Source of the DNA: Desulfotomaculum nigrificans DSM 574
GTDB lineage: Bacteria > Bacillota > Desulfotomaculia > Desulfotomaculales > Desulfotomaculaceae
Assembly: GCF_000189755.2 (NCBI RefSeq)
Contig: NZ_KI912183.1
Coordinates: 1,924,257-1,988,256 of the forward strand
Direction of reading: 5' to 3'
DNA length: 64,000 nucleotides
Shown piece after piece: positions 34,011 to 42,203 of this stretch (position 1 is its first letter; each line of letters begins with the position of its first letter). Position numbers and translations under genes: made by a program. The notes under the pieces are model-generated. The model searched no databases and was not told the origin of the DNA. It saw nothing but the letters and a program-made list of their open reading frames with translations.

Positions 34011-34684
34011 GCTTTTCCCTCGCCTGCCTTTGCTGAGGCGGCCTTTCTGTTGCCAATTACCAACACCACGATCACCAGCAGGGCCGGCAGCACTAAATCA
34101 AGATACGGCACTATGCCGAACAGATTTTGGTTGATAATTTTATCGTGGGCCATCATACTGCCGGCGGTCCAGGCCAAAACCCCGGCGCCAATTTGTGTGA
34201 CAATGGGGTACCGGTCCATCAACTTTAACACCAGGCTGCTGCCCCAAATAATAATGGGCACACTGACAGCCAATCCGGTAATGACCAGACCAATACTGCC
34301 ATGGGCAGCACCGGCAATGGCCAGTACATTATCAATGCCCATAATTACATCAGCCACAATAATGGTTTGAATTGCTTCACGTAAAGAGCCACCCGCTTTC
34401 ACCTTAACCTCAGAGTGGTTATCTCTGAGCAGTTTGAAGGCAATCCACACCAAAAGCAAGCCACCGGCGAACTGCAACAGAGGTATCTTTAAAAGTTGTA
34501 AGGCAATTATGGTTAACAGAGCTCTAACAATCACCGCCCCCAAAGTACCCCAAATAATAGCCTTTTTGCGCTGCTCCACCGGCAGGTTTTTACTGGCCAG
34601 GGCAATAATGATGGCATTATCACCACCCAGGACAATATCAATGACCACGATGCTAAAAAGTGCCCCCAAAAATTCCCAAACCAA
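34007..34684 (-). CDS. TerC-family membrane protein, probable manganese exporter
   Basis: 225 residues, seven or so helices. The hallmark acidic membrane motifs are VIDIVLGGDNAIIIALA (about residues 14-30) and VADVIMGIDNVLAIAGAAHG (about 109-128), whose Asp/Asn residues bind metal. TerC proteins such as YkoY and YceF/MeeF move manganese out, supporting metalated exoenzymes. The leader contains a yybP-ykoY riboswitch, which strongly supports a manganese role. It is monocistronic. Confidence 0.92.
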   Translation of the reverse strand: MVWEFLGALFSIVVIDIVLGGDNAIIIALASKNLPVEQRKKAIIWGTLGAVIVRALLTIIALQLLKIPLLQFAGGLLLVWIAFKLLRDNHSEVKVKAGGSLREAIQTIIVADVIMGIDNVLAIAGAAHGSIGLVITGLAVSVPIIIWGSSLVLKLMDRYPIVTQIGAGVLAWTAGSMMAHDKIINQNLFGIVPYLDLVLPALLVIVVLVIGNRKAASAKAGEGKA

Positions 34685-34734
34685 GTCAATTCCCCCTTTT
34701 ACCTACGTTAATATATTGCTCTAAAAAATAAAAA

Positions 34735-34845
34735 CCTTGCCAATGAATTTTCATTGGCAAGGTCTGGCTAACTGTACGTCCTCAAAGGCCGAGGGCAACA
34801 CCCTGGATTGACGACCTTGAGGTTAAAGCTACTCCCCTTGTACCA
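34735..34845 (-). ncRNA. yybP-ykoY manganese riboswitch before the TerC gene
   Basis: Minus-strand RNA. It starts with AAGGGGAGTAGC (34841-34830), has the conserved CCTCAAGGTCGTCAAT block (34823-34808), a GAGGGCAACACCCTGG hairpin seen on the plus strand, and the returning CTTTGAGGAC. The expression platform is the perfect terminator CCTTGCCAATGAA / TTCATTGGCAAGG (34735-34762) with TTTTTATTTTTT after it. Mn2+ binding is known to favour antitermination in this class. Confidence 0.9.
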
Positions 34846-34850
34846 GTAAT

Positions 34851-34880
34851 ATTATACTATACCTAATCAATTTTATTCAA
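34851..34880 (-). promoter_or_regulatory. Promoter of the riboswitch-terC transcript
   Basis: Minus strand: TTGAAT (34880-34875), 18-base spacer, TATAAT (34856-34851), just before the riboswitch. Confidence 0.7.
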
Positions 34881-35026
34881 CTATCCAGTCAATCAAAAAT
34901 GATAAATATAACCGCACAGGTTTGCATATGGAGGAATTAAAATTTTTACCACGCATGAAGAACTTTAAAATCTGAAAACCTAAAAACAGGCTCTTAATTA
35001 GTAATAAAAATTGGGGAGGTATAAGC

Positions 35027-35464
35027 ATGGCTAAAACCCTTAAAGACATCATGACCAAAACTGTTGCTACCGTTAGTCCCCAGCAGTCCGTACAAGAAGC
35101 AGCCCAACTCATGAGCCAAAATAATGTGGGAGCCATCCCGGTGGTGGAAAACAGCAAATGTGTGGGTATCGTCACTGACCGGGATATCGCTTTACGTGCC
35201 GTATCCCAGGGGCAGAACCCGCAATCTACCACTGTTCAATCCGTCATGAGTACCGGTCTGGTAACCGGAACTCCGGAAATGGGTGTGCACGAAGCCGCCA
35301 ATTTGATGGCTGAAAAACAAGTTCGCCGTTTACCGGTGGTGGAAAACGGTCAATTGACCGGTATTGTGGCCCTGGGCGACCTGGCAACCACTGATATTTA
35401 TCAAAATGAGGCCGGTGAGGCCCTGGCCAGCATTTCCCAACCTTCTGCTCCCACCATGTCCTAA
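35027..35464 (+). CDS. CBS-domain pair protein
   Basis: 145 residues made of two CBS motifs (about 8-60 and 72-125) and a short tail. Typical turns are VGAIPVVENSKCVGIVTDRDIALRA (core GIVTDRDIALRA) and VRRLPVVENGQLTGIVALGDLA (core PVVENGQLTGIVALGDL). It resembles stand-alone CBS proteins such as YhcV that bind adenine nucleotides. The partner is unknown. GGGGAGG precedes the ATG. Confidence 0.9.
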   Translation: MAKTLKDIMTKTVATVSPQQSVQEAAQLMSQNNVGAIPVVENSKCVGIVTDRDIALRAVSQGQNPQSTTVQSVMSTGLVTGTPEMGVHEAANLMAEKQVRRLPVVENGQLTGIVALGDLATTDIYQNEAGEALASISQPSAPTMS

Positions 35465-35478
35465 TATGTTCCCCACCA

Positions 35479-35508
35479 AAACTCCTCTGCCGACCGGCAG
35501 GGGAGTTT
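35479..35508 (+). terminator. Terminator of the CBS gene
   Basis: AAACTCCTCTGCC / GGCAGGGGAGTTT stem with a 4-base loop. Confidence 0.85.
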
Positions 35509-35598
35509 GTACTTATACATATAATTGCCATGATAATTTTTTATTGCTATAATGACACATATATTTGGAAAATAAAAAGGAAATATAAAGGACTGTCC

Positions 35599-36381
35599 AT
35601 GGTGAAATTACTGAAAAAGATAGTTGTGCACTCTATTTCCCGCAGGTCTGTAGTCAAAATCCTGGATGTTGCCTGTAGCAGTAAAATGAGCCGGGTTTTA
35701 ATTAAGCCATACATCCGGTTATATAAAGTAAACCAGCAGGAAATTCAGCACCCAAAATATTATCAAAGTTTAAAGGATTTTTTTGTGCGTGATATTTCCC
35801 CCACCCTGAGGCCGATTGACCAGGGGGCTGATGTGGTGGTTAGCCCGGTGGACGGAACCATTGCTGACCTGGGCTTTGCCAGTCAGGATAGAATCATTCT
35901 GGCCAAAAATAATACCTACTCCATTGCCGAGTTATTGTGTAACCAAACAACCGGAGAATTTAACGGTGGTTTTTATTTAAACATTTATTTAAGCCCCAAA
36001 AACTACCACCGTATTCATATGCCTTTTGGAGCCAGGGCGATCAAGCATAAATACGTACCGGGTAAAGTTTTTCCGGTTAACAACCTCGGGGTATCCACCA
36101 TTAAAGACTTATTTGTCAAAAACAAACGGACATGTACTATTTTTGAAACCCAGGCGGGCTTTAAATTTGCCCTGGTTAAGGTGGGTGCCCTGGGTGTAGG
36201 CAAGATTGTATCTAACTACCAGGAGGGCGAGTGGCTGCCAAAAGGGGCCGAGATAGGCAGGTTTGAGTTTGGTTCCACGGTAATTCTGTTATTCCAAAAA
36301 GGTATGTTTATACCGGAGGAAACTTTGCAGCCTAACATGGAAATTAAAATGGGCCAGCGCATTGGCAAATTTAAGGGATAG
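35599..36381 (+). CDS. psd: Phosphatidylserine decarboxylase
   Basis: Membrane-bound enzyme that turns phosphatidylserine into phosphatidylethanolamine. 260 residues. Seen: SPVDGTIADLG (about 85-95), the active-site region NYHRIHMPFGA (His about 138), and the self-cleavage site FGSTVILLF (Ser about 230) that creates the pyruvoyl group. I choose the ATG at 35599 because AAAGGA lies 7 bases upstream. The frame extends 23 codons further. The partner pssA is not adjacent. Confidence 0.94.
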   Translation: MVKLLKKIVVHSISRRSVVKILDVACSSKMSRVLIKPYIRLYKVNQQEIQHPKYYQSLKDFFVRDISPTLRPIDQGADVVVSPVDGTIADLGFASQDRIILAKNNTYSIAELLCNQTTGEFNGGFYLNIYLSPKNYHRIHMPFGARAIKHKYVPGKVFPVNNLGVSTIKDLFVKNKRTCTIFETQAGFKFALVKVGALGVGKIVSNYQEGEWLPKGAEIGRFEFGSTVILLFQKGMFIPEETLQPNMEIKMGQRIGKFKG

Positions 36382-36400
36382 GCTTTCACCTATCCCTTAA
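36371..36400. terminator. Terminator after psd
   Basis: TTAAGGGATAGG / CCTATCCCTTAA perfect 12-bp stem overlapping the psd stop. It can also serve the convergent gene. Confidence 0.8.
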
Positions 36401-36404
36401 TTAT

Positions 36405-36749
36405 TTAAACCGCATCATGCAATTCCTTTTCGGCCTGAATAATTTGTTGTTTGGTCATACCCCGCTTCAGCAGCTGGTAGGTCAAAGCCTCCGCCCAGAA
36501 GTTACTTTTTTCGGCGATTTTTCTATATTTCTTGCTTAGGGGCTTATATTTTTTGGCCCGCTCCTGGCTGTTAGAAACCAGAATGGAAAGAATGAACCGG
36601 GCTTTCATGGTTTCATCATTGCTTAGATGCTGATAATTATCATTTAAAAAAGCAATTACTTGGGAATAGTAATCGTTAAACTCCTCATAAGATATTTCCG
36701 AGTCCATGTTTAGATACTCTTTCATTTTTTCAAAATACTTTTCCATCAT
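36405..36749 (-). CDS. Protein of unknown function, 114-115 residues
   Basis: Helical, charged soluble protein (MKEYLNMDSEISYEEFNDYY, then LLKRGMTKQQIIQAEKELHD). Three ATG codons in a row follow AAAGGAG. I use the middle one, and the exact start is uncertain by one codon. No family is recognised. It is convergent with psd. Confidence 0.65.
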   Translation of the reverse strand: MMEKYFEKMKEYLNMDSEISYEEFNDYYSQVIAFLNDNYQHLSNDETMKARFILSILVSNSQERAKKYKPLSKKYRKIAEKSNFWAEALTYQLLKRGMTKQQIIQAEKELHDAV

Positions 36750-36844
36750 CATTCTCCTTTGACACCAAAATCTTGCGGGAGCCAAGTTTTATTTTATTAT
36801 ATCCCAAGCCTATTGACCACCTAAATTTTATTATAAAGTAAAAA

Positions 36845-36864
36845 AGGAGGCCACAGAGCCTCCT
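36845..36864 (-). terminator. Terminator of the APC permease gene
   Basis: AGGAGGC / GCCTCCT stem followed on the minus strand by TTTTTTAC, just after the stop. Confidence 0.82.
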
Positions 36865-36875
36865 GCCTGAGTTCT

Positions 36876-38291
36876 TTAAACTTCCAAAGTAGAGGTGACA
36901 CCCTTTTGCTCCTGGGCCAGTAAGCTGTGACTGCGGCCATAGAGGAAGTAAACAACAAAACCAATAACCAACCAAACAGTAAACAGCTTCCAGGTTATAG
37001 ACGGTAGGCTATACATTAAATAACCACAGAACAGCACCGATAAAATTGGTATCCAGGGCACGGCCGGGCACCTAAAGGATCTCTTCATATCGGGGTGGGT
37101 TTTACGTAATACCAGAACCGATATGGATACCAGCATAAAAGCCGCCAGCGTTCCAATATTCACCAGGTGCGCCAGGGTATCCAGAGGTACCAGGGAAGCA
37201 ACGGTGGCACAGGCTAAACCGGTAACCCAGGTACTGGTATAAGGGGTTTTGAGTTTGGGGTGAACTTTAGAAAACACCGTGGGAATTAAACCATCCCGAC
37301 TCATGGCAAAAAACAGGCGGATTTGCGCGTAAAGCATAACCAGCAGCACAGTGGTGATACCGCAAATGGCACCTACGGAAATCAAACCGGCAAACCAGTT
37401 TTGACCGATAAAGTTCATGGCAAAGGCCACCGGAGCGGCCACGTTCAACTTAGAATAAGGCACAATACCGGTCAGAATGGCCGACACAGTGATGTACAGC
37501 ACTGTACAAATAGATAAGGAGGCAATGATACCAATGGGCAAGTCCCGCTTGGGATTCTTAACTTCTTCAGCCGCTGTGGATACCGCGTCAAAACCAAGGT
37601 AAGCAAAAAAAATAGTGGCTGCCCCGGTCATTACACCACTAAAACCAAATGGCATAAATGGTGTCCAGTTGGCGGGTTTAACATACCATACACCGACAGC
37701 AATAAAGATAAGTACCACAGTCACCTTAACCCCAACCATAATGTTGTTAACCCTGGCGCTTTCTTTGATACCGCGGGACAATAACCAGGTAATAACAAAA
37801 ATAATAGCGAAGGCGGGAAAGTTAAAAAAGGCTCCGGGGGCAGTGCCAATGGCTCCGGTTAAAGCCACCGGTAACTTGACACCAAAGCCGCCCAACAGGT
37901 TTTGGAAATATCCCGACCAACCAACGGCAACCGCAGAAACTGCCAAACCATATTCCAAAATCAAATCCCAACCAATTAACCAGGCAATAATTTCACCCAG
38001 GGTAAAGTAGCTATAGGAATAGACGCTTCCGGCAATAGGCACGGTAGAGGAAAATTCGGCGTAACACAAAGCAGCAAATACACAGGCCAAACCGGCAATA
38101 ACAAAGGATAATATAAGGGCCGGACCGGCGTGCTGGGCTGCTGCCACACCTGTCAGCACAAAGATACCCGTACCAATGACTGCCCCGATACCCAACAGGG
38201 TTAAGTCAAAGGCCCCTAAAACTCTGTTCAACGACTGTTTCTTTGACGAGTTCAACAGCTCATCCAACGATTTTTTGCGAAAAAAATTCAT
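36876..38291 (-). CDS. APC-superfamily amino acid permease (cationic-type, YfnA-like)
   Basis: 471 residues with about 12-14 helices. Near the N-terminus is the fold signature LTLLGIGAVIGTGIFVLTG (about residues 29-47), followed by GPALILSFVIAGLACVFAAL, and FFAYLGFDAVSTAAEEVKNP (about 228-247) with the conserved Glu-Glu pair. The family imports basic or branched amino acids, so the substrate is not certain. I choose the ATG at 38291 because GGGAGG is 6 bases upstream. It is monocistronic, preceded by a run of hairpins at 38473-38587. Confidence 0.9.
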   Translation of the reverse strand: MNFFRKKSLDELLNSSKKQSLNRVLGAFDLTLLGIGAVIGTGIFVLTGVAAAQHAGPALILSFVIAGLACVFAALCYAEFSSTVPIAGSVYSYSYFTLGEIIAWLIGWDLILEYGLAVSAVAVGWSGYFQNLLGGFGVKLPVALTGAIGTAPGAFFNFPAFAIIFVITWLLSRGIKESARVNNIMVGVKVTVVLIFIAVGVWYVKPANWTPFMPFGFSGVMTGAATIFFAYLGFDAVSTAAEEVKNPKRDLPIGIIASLSICTVLYITVSAILTGIVPYSKLNVAAPVAFAMNFIGQNWFAGLISVGAICGITTVLLVMLYAQIRLFFAMSRDGLIPTVFSKVHPKLKTPYTSTWVTGLACATVASLVPLDTLAHLVNIGTLAAFMLVSISVLVLRKTHPDMKRSFRCPAVPWIPILSVLFCGYLMYSLPSITWKLFTVWLVIGFVVYFLYGRSHSLLAQEQKGVTSTLEV

Positions 38292-38472
38292 GTTCATCCT
38301 CCCTACACGCAAGCGATGCATTTTACACAACTAATTGTACAGCCACTGTACAAAATAGTCAAAACAAATTTTTGCTAAATGACAGTTTTTTATTATAATT
38401 ATGTCATTTAATAGTGTCAGTATATTAAACATTTTTCCAGTATATGGATGCATCTGTTTGCCTGTATTGATC

Positions 38473-38511
38473 ATCAAGAAACCCTGCTGCCCGACAGCAG
38501 AGTTTCTTGAT
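38473..38511. repeat. Hairpin 1 of three
   Basis: ATCAAGAAAC-c-CTGCTG / CAGCAG-a-GTTTCTTGAT, 16 paired bases with one internal mismatch and a 5-base loop. Confidence 0.75.
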
Positions 38512-38512
38512 G

Positions 38513-38544
38513 GCATATCGGAAAGTATAAACTTTCCGATATGC
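38513..38544. repeat. Hairpin 2 of three
   Basis: GCATATCGGAAAGT-ataa-ACTTTCCGATATGC, perfect 14-bp stem. Confidence 0.8.
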
Positions 38545-38559
38545 ATAAGGGCAAACTAA

Positions 38560-38587
38560 GGCTGGCGCCAAAGACTTGGCGCCAGCC
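38560..38587. terminator. Hairpin 3 of three, probable terminator
   Basis: GGCTGGCGCCAA-agac-TTGGCGCCAGCC, perfect 12-bp stem. It is followed by TTTTT only on the plus strand although it lies just after the minus-strand glgP stop. Confidence 0.65.
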
Positions 38588-38603
38588 AAGTTTTTCTAAT
38601 TAG

Positions 38604-41147
38604 CTAAATGTGATCCGCCCATTTAACCAACGGTAATTCAAAGTGGCTGACAAAATGCGGATTGTCCGGTCGCACCCGTACGGTATAACCTGAGATGCCT
38701 TGAATTAAGACCAGGTTGCTGGTATATTGGTAAACATTGTCCCCCAGTTCCTGGCTCAAGGTCATGGGCATTAACACGCTGTTATTTAGACCGTGGTCCC
38801 CCACCTGCCCATAGACCACCTCCACTATTACATCCTGAGGCTTTAAAAAGCCCAGGTACAGTTCTGCTTCAATGAAAATCTCATTGCCCACCTTTAATAC
38901 AGCCGGTTCATGCACACGCAGTGAGCGGAAAGAAATTTGCTGCCAGTTATCTCGTAAAAACTGTTTATGTCTTTGAATTTGACTGGCCAATTGGCAGCTA
39001 TTGGCCATAAAAGCAACACCCCGCTGGGCTGCCGGCAAGTAAAATCTCTGGGTATACTCCTTGACCATCCGCTCGGTGCTGAACTTCCAGGGTATGGTGG
39101 CCAGACAATCCTTCATCCGACGCACCCATTCCCGCGGTACCCCGTTCACCCGACGGTAATAATAAGGCACAATAACCTGCTCTAATAGATCATACAAAGA
39201 TTCTGCATCTTCCCGGTCCTGTATTTCTTCGTTGTTATATTCCTTATCCACCCCGATGGCAAAGCCGTTTTCCCCGTTATAGGCCTCGGGCCACCAACCA
39301 TCTAATATGCTGCAGTTGATAACGGCATTAATGGCTGCCTTTTGTCCACTGGTACCGCTGGCCTCCATGGGCCGACGGGGGGTATTCAACCAGACATCCA
39401 CTCCTTGTAATAAGTGCCGGGAAACATTAATATCGTAGTTCTCCACCATTACCACTTTGCCCCTAAACCGCTCATCCTCAGCTAAATCACAAATTTGCTT
39501 GATCAATTCCTGTCCCGGTCTGTCCGCCGGGTGAGCCTTACCGGCGAAAATAATCTGTACCGGTTGCCGGGGGTCATTGACCAATCTGGCTAACCGTTCC
39601 TTATCCCGCAACAATAAATTAGCCCGTTTATAAGTGGCAAACCGCCGGGCAAAACCAATGGTCAGCACATCTTTGCTCAGGTAGCCGGCACTTTCCCGTA
39701 TTAATTCAATGGGCTGAAAGTTGCGTTCCATCCGCTGGCAAAGGTTATGTTGGACAAACTTAATCATTCTCTCTTTTAATATCATGTGGGTTTGCCATAA
39801 TTCCTGGTCTGGAATTTCGTACACCTTTTGCCACTGGGATTGGTCGGAAATATTTTCCCTCCAATCAGGCCCAATATATTTTTCAAATAACAGTTTCATC
39901 TCCCTGGCCGCCCAGGTCTCAGTATGCACCCCATTGGTGATGGAGTAAATAGGGATTTCCTCCAGGGGAATGTCCTTGTACAAATGGCGAAACATCTGCT
40001 TAGTTACCTGACCATGCAGTTTACTGACACCATTGGTGAAGGCAGAGTGATTTAAAGCTAGCCTGGTCATGTTAAAGCCTTGGCGTTCCTGGTCCCAGCC
40101 CAGGGCCATAAACCTATCCCGGTCTATTCCTAGCTGGCCGTACAAATGACCTAGATATTGATCGATCATTTCCGGACTAAATACATCATGCCCGGCAGGT
40201 ACCGGCGTGTGGGTGGTAAAGATGGTGTTAGATCTTACAGCCTCGCAGGCGGTGGGAAAAGCCACACCGGACTGCACCAATTCACGGATACGTTCCACAA
40301 TAATAAAGGCGGCATGCCCTTCATTGATATGCCAGGCCGCCGGGGTTATGCCCAACCGGCGCAGGGCCTTAACCCCGCCAATGCCCAGAATAATCTCCTG
40401 ACTGATGCGGGTGGCCTGATCACCACCATAAAGTTTAGCCGTCAGTAACCTGTCTTCTCTGCTGTTGGCGGTCAAGTCGGCGTCTAAAAAGTAGATGCTC
40501 ACTCGCCCCACCTGTAGTTGCCACACCTTAATAAACAAATCCCGCCCCGGTAAGGGAACGGTGATAATGACTTCCTGCCCGTCCTGACCGCGGGCTGGAA
40601 TCACCGGCATTTCGTTAAAATCCATAAATGAATAATGGGCCTCCTGCCAACCCTCCCGGTTTATTTTTTGGCAAAAGTAACCCTGCTTATAAAGTATCCC
40701 CACCCCCACCAGGGGCAGACCTAAATCACTGGCCGATTTAGAGTGATCCCCGGCCAGTAAGCCCAGGCCACCACTATATACCGGGTTGGACTCATGAATA
40801 CCAAATTCGGCTGAAAAATATGCAACTAATTGGTTAGTGAGGTCCGGGTGAACCTTCTCAAACCAGGTTTCCCTGTGCATATATTCATCCAAAAGATTCA
40901 TGACCATATCATAGTGGGCCAGGTAATCCGGGTCAGCGGCAGCATGTTTTAATTTGTTTCCGTCTACATGCAGCAGGAACTTAACCGGATTGTGGTTTAC
41001 CTTTTCCCATAACACTCTATCCACCCGACTAAATAACTCCTGGGACCGGAGACACCAGCTAAACCAAAGGTTACGGGCCAGTTCGCTCAACCGGGCAATT
41101 CTTTCTGGTAGCTCCGGCATAACCGAAACGGTACGAAAAGGATACAT
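38604..41147 (-). CDS. glgP: Alpha-glucan (maltodextrin/glycogen) phosphorylase
   Basis: Releases glucose-1-phosphate from storage glucan with PLP. 847 residues, of the archaeal/bacterial long-chain class with an N-terminal domain beginning NLWFSWCLRSQELF. Conserved parts are FSAEFGIHESNPVYSGGLGLLAGDH (about 112-136, e.g. SAEFGIHES), HINEGHAAF (about 271), TTHTPVPAGHD (about 306), and the PLP region EASGTSGQKAAINA (about 595-608). It is monocistronic. No other glycogen genes are in the window. Confidence 0.94.
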   Translation of the reverse strand: MYPFRTVSVMPELPERIARLSELARNLWFSWCLRSQELFSRVDRVLWEKVNHNPVKFLLHVDGNKLKHAAADPDYLAHYDMVMNLLDEYMHRETWFEKVHPDLTNQLVAYFSAEFGIHESNPVYSGGLGLLAGDHSKSASDLGLPLVGVGILYKQGYFCQKINREGWQEAHYSFMDFNEMPVIPARGQDGQEVIITVPLPGRDLFIKVWQLQVGRVSIYFLDADLTANSREDRLLTAKLYGGDQATRISQEIILGIGGVKALRRLGITPAAWHINEGHAAFIIVERIRELVQSGVAFPTACEAVRSNTIFTTHTPVPAGHDVFSPEMIDQYLGHLYGQLGIDRDRFMALGWDQERQGFNMTRLALNHSAFTNGVSKLHGQVTKQMFRHLYKDIPLEEIPIYSITNGVHTETWAAREMKLLFEKYIGPDWRENISDQSQWQKVYEIPDQELWQTHMILKERMIKFVQHNLCQRMERNFQPIELIRESAGYLSKDVLTIGFARRFATYKRANLLLRDKERLARLVNDPRQPVQIIFAGKAHPADRPGQELIKQICDLAEDERFRGKVVMVENYDINVSRHLLQGVDVWLNTPRRPMEASGTSGQKAAINAVINCSILDGWWPEAYNGENGFAIGVDKEYNNEEIQDREDAESLYDLLEQVIVPYYYRRVNGVPREWVRRMKDCLATIPWKFSTERMVKEYTQRFYLPAAQRGVAFMANSCQLASQIQRHKQFLRDNWQQISFRSLRVHEPAVLKVGNEIFIEAELYLGFLKPQDVIVEVVYGQVGDHGLNNSVLMPMTLSQELGDNVYQYTSNLVLIQGISGYTVRVRPDNPHFVSHFELPLVKWADHI

Positions 41148-41285
41148 TTTTTACCTCCCCAACATAACCAAAAATCAAATCCTTACCATGATATGACTTT
41201 GCCCGGTATTATAGCACTTTTATTTAATTTGTGGACCCTAAAATTTAAAAAATGTTATGTGAATTTCAAAATTTTGCAAGATTAT

Positions 41286-42197
41286 TTAACTATATTTTTC
41301 ACTTACTTCGGTGTTTTTTTCACCCTCGGCCGGTTTCCTGGCTGAAACCACCAGTATGGCTCCCAGCAACACCGCCATCCCCCCCATACCTTGTAGGAGG
41401 GTAAGTCTTTCGTGTAACAGGATAGCGGAGCATAAAATGGTCACCACCGGTTCCATGGTACTCAAAATGGAGGCTTTGCCGGCCCCGATTAACTCCATGC
41501 CCGCGAAGTAAGTTAACAGGGCCACAATAGTGGAAAAGAAGGAAATACCCAGCACTGCCAACCAGACCGACCAGGAAAAATTATAATTTATGCCCCCTTG
41601 CACCAACCCGATGACTGAAAAAGAAACAGAAGCAAATAAACAAACAAAGGCCGTGGCCACAACGGGGGGCAGTTGTTTTACCACCCGGTTGCCTAAAATA
41701 TTGTAGAGGGAATATACCAGGGCGGCGGCAAAGGCAAGTAACACTCCCGGCCACCTGATTTCGCCCAGGGAAGTGCCCAGTACCATAATCAAACCTGAAA
41801 TACACAAGATAATTGAAGCCAGAGTTTGTTTGGTAAGCCTTTCCTTTTCAATTAAAAAGGATAAGATCACCACCAAAATGGGGTAGGTATAAAATATTAA
41901 AACCGCCAGGGATGGCTGAATAAACTTCACCGAGGAAAAATAGGTGGATGACTGCAGGGTGTAAAGAACACCGCCCAGTAAAAACAAAGAAAATAAGTTG
42001 TTGCGGGTTAAGTTAAATCGTTTACACACAACCAGCAGATACGCAAAAAATATCAAAGCAGCCAAGACAAAACGCCAAAATAGGAGGGTCGGCACACTGA
42101 CTCCCCCGGCGTAGGCGGTCAAAGCCAGCAGGGGCATAATGCCAAAACAAGCAGCGGATATAATCACCAGCAGGGCTCCCAGATAAAACTTATTCAT
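41286..42197 (-). CDS. EamA/DMT-family transporter
   Basis: 303 residues with ten hydrophobic helices arranged as two EamA repeats (about 1-140 and 150-290). The second repeat ends in EPVVTILCSAILLHERLT, the typical final motif. The substrate is unknown. It starts 6 bases after the recQ stop, with its AAAGGATG site inside the recQ end, so it is co-transcribed with recQ. A functional link is not implied. Confidence 0.9.
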   Translation of the reverse strand: MNKFYLGALLVIISAACFGIMPLLALTAYAGGVSVPTLLFWRFVLAALIFFAYLLVVCKRFNLTRNNLFSLFLLGGVLYTLQSSTYFSSVKFIQPSLAVLIFYTYPILVVILSFLIEKERLTKQTLASIILCISGLIMVLGTSLGEIRWPGVLLAFAAALVYSLYNILGNRVVKQLPPVVATAFVCLFASVSFSVIGLVQGGINYNFSWSVWLAVLGISFFSTIVALLTYFAGMELIGAGKASILSTMEPVVTILCSAILLHERLTLLQGMGGMAVLLGAILVVSARKPAEGEKNTEVSEKYS

Positions 42198-42203
42198 CTA
42201 TTT

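Larger units (their letters stand above)
38292..38603. other. Region between glgP and the APC permease with three hairpins
   Basis: 312 bases without a credible gene. The 71-codon frame at 38331-38546 starts inside a hairpin and lacks a ribosome site. It contains three consecutive strong inverted repeats, listed separately. Confidence 0.6.

Noticed and set aside
38331-38546. 71-codon minus frame
   Set aside because: Starts inside hairpin 2 and has no ribosome site.
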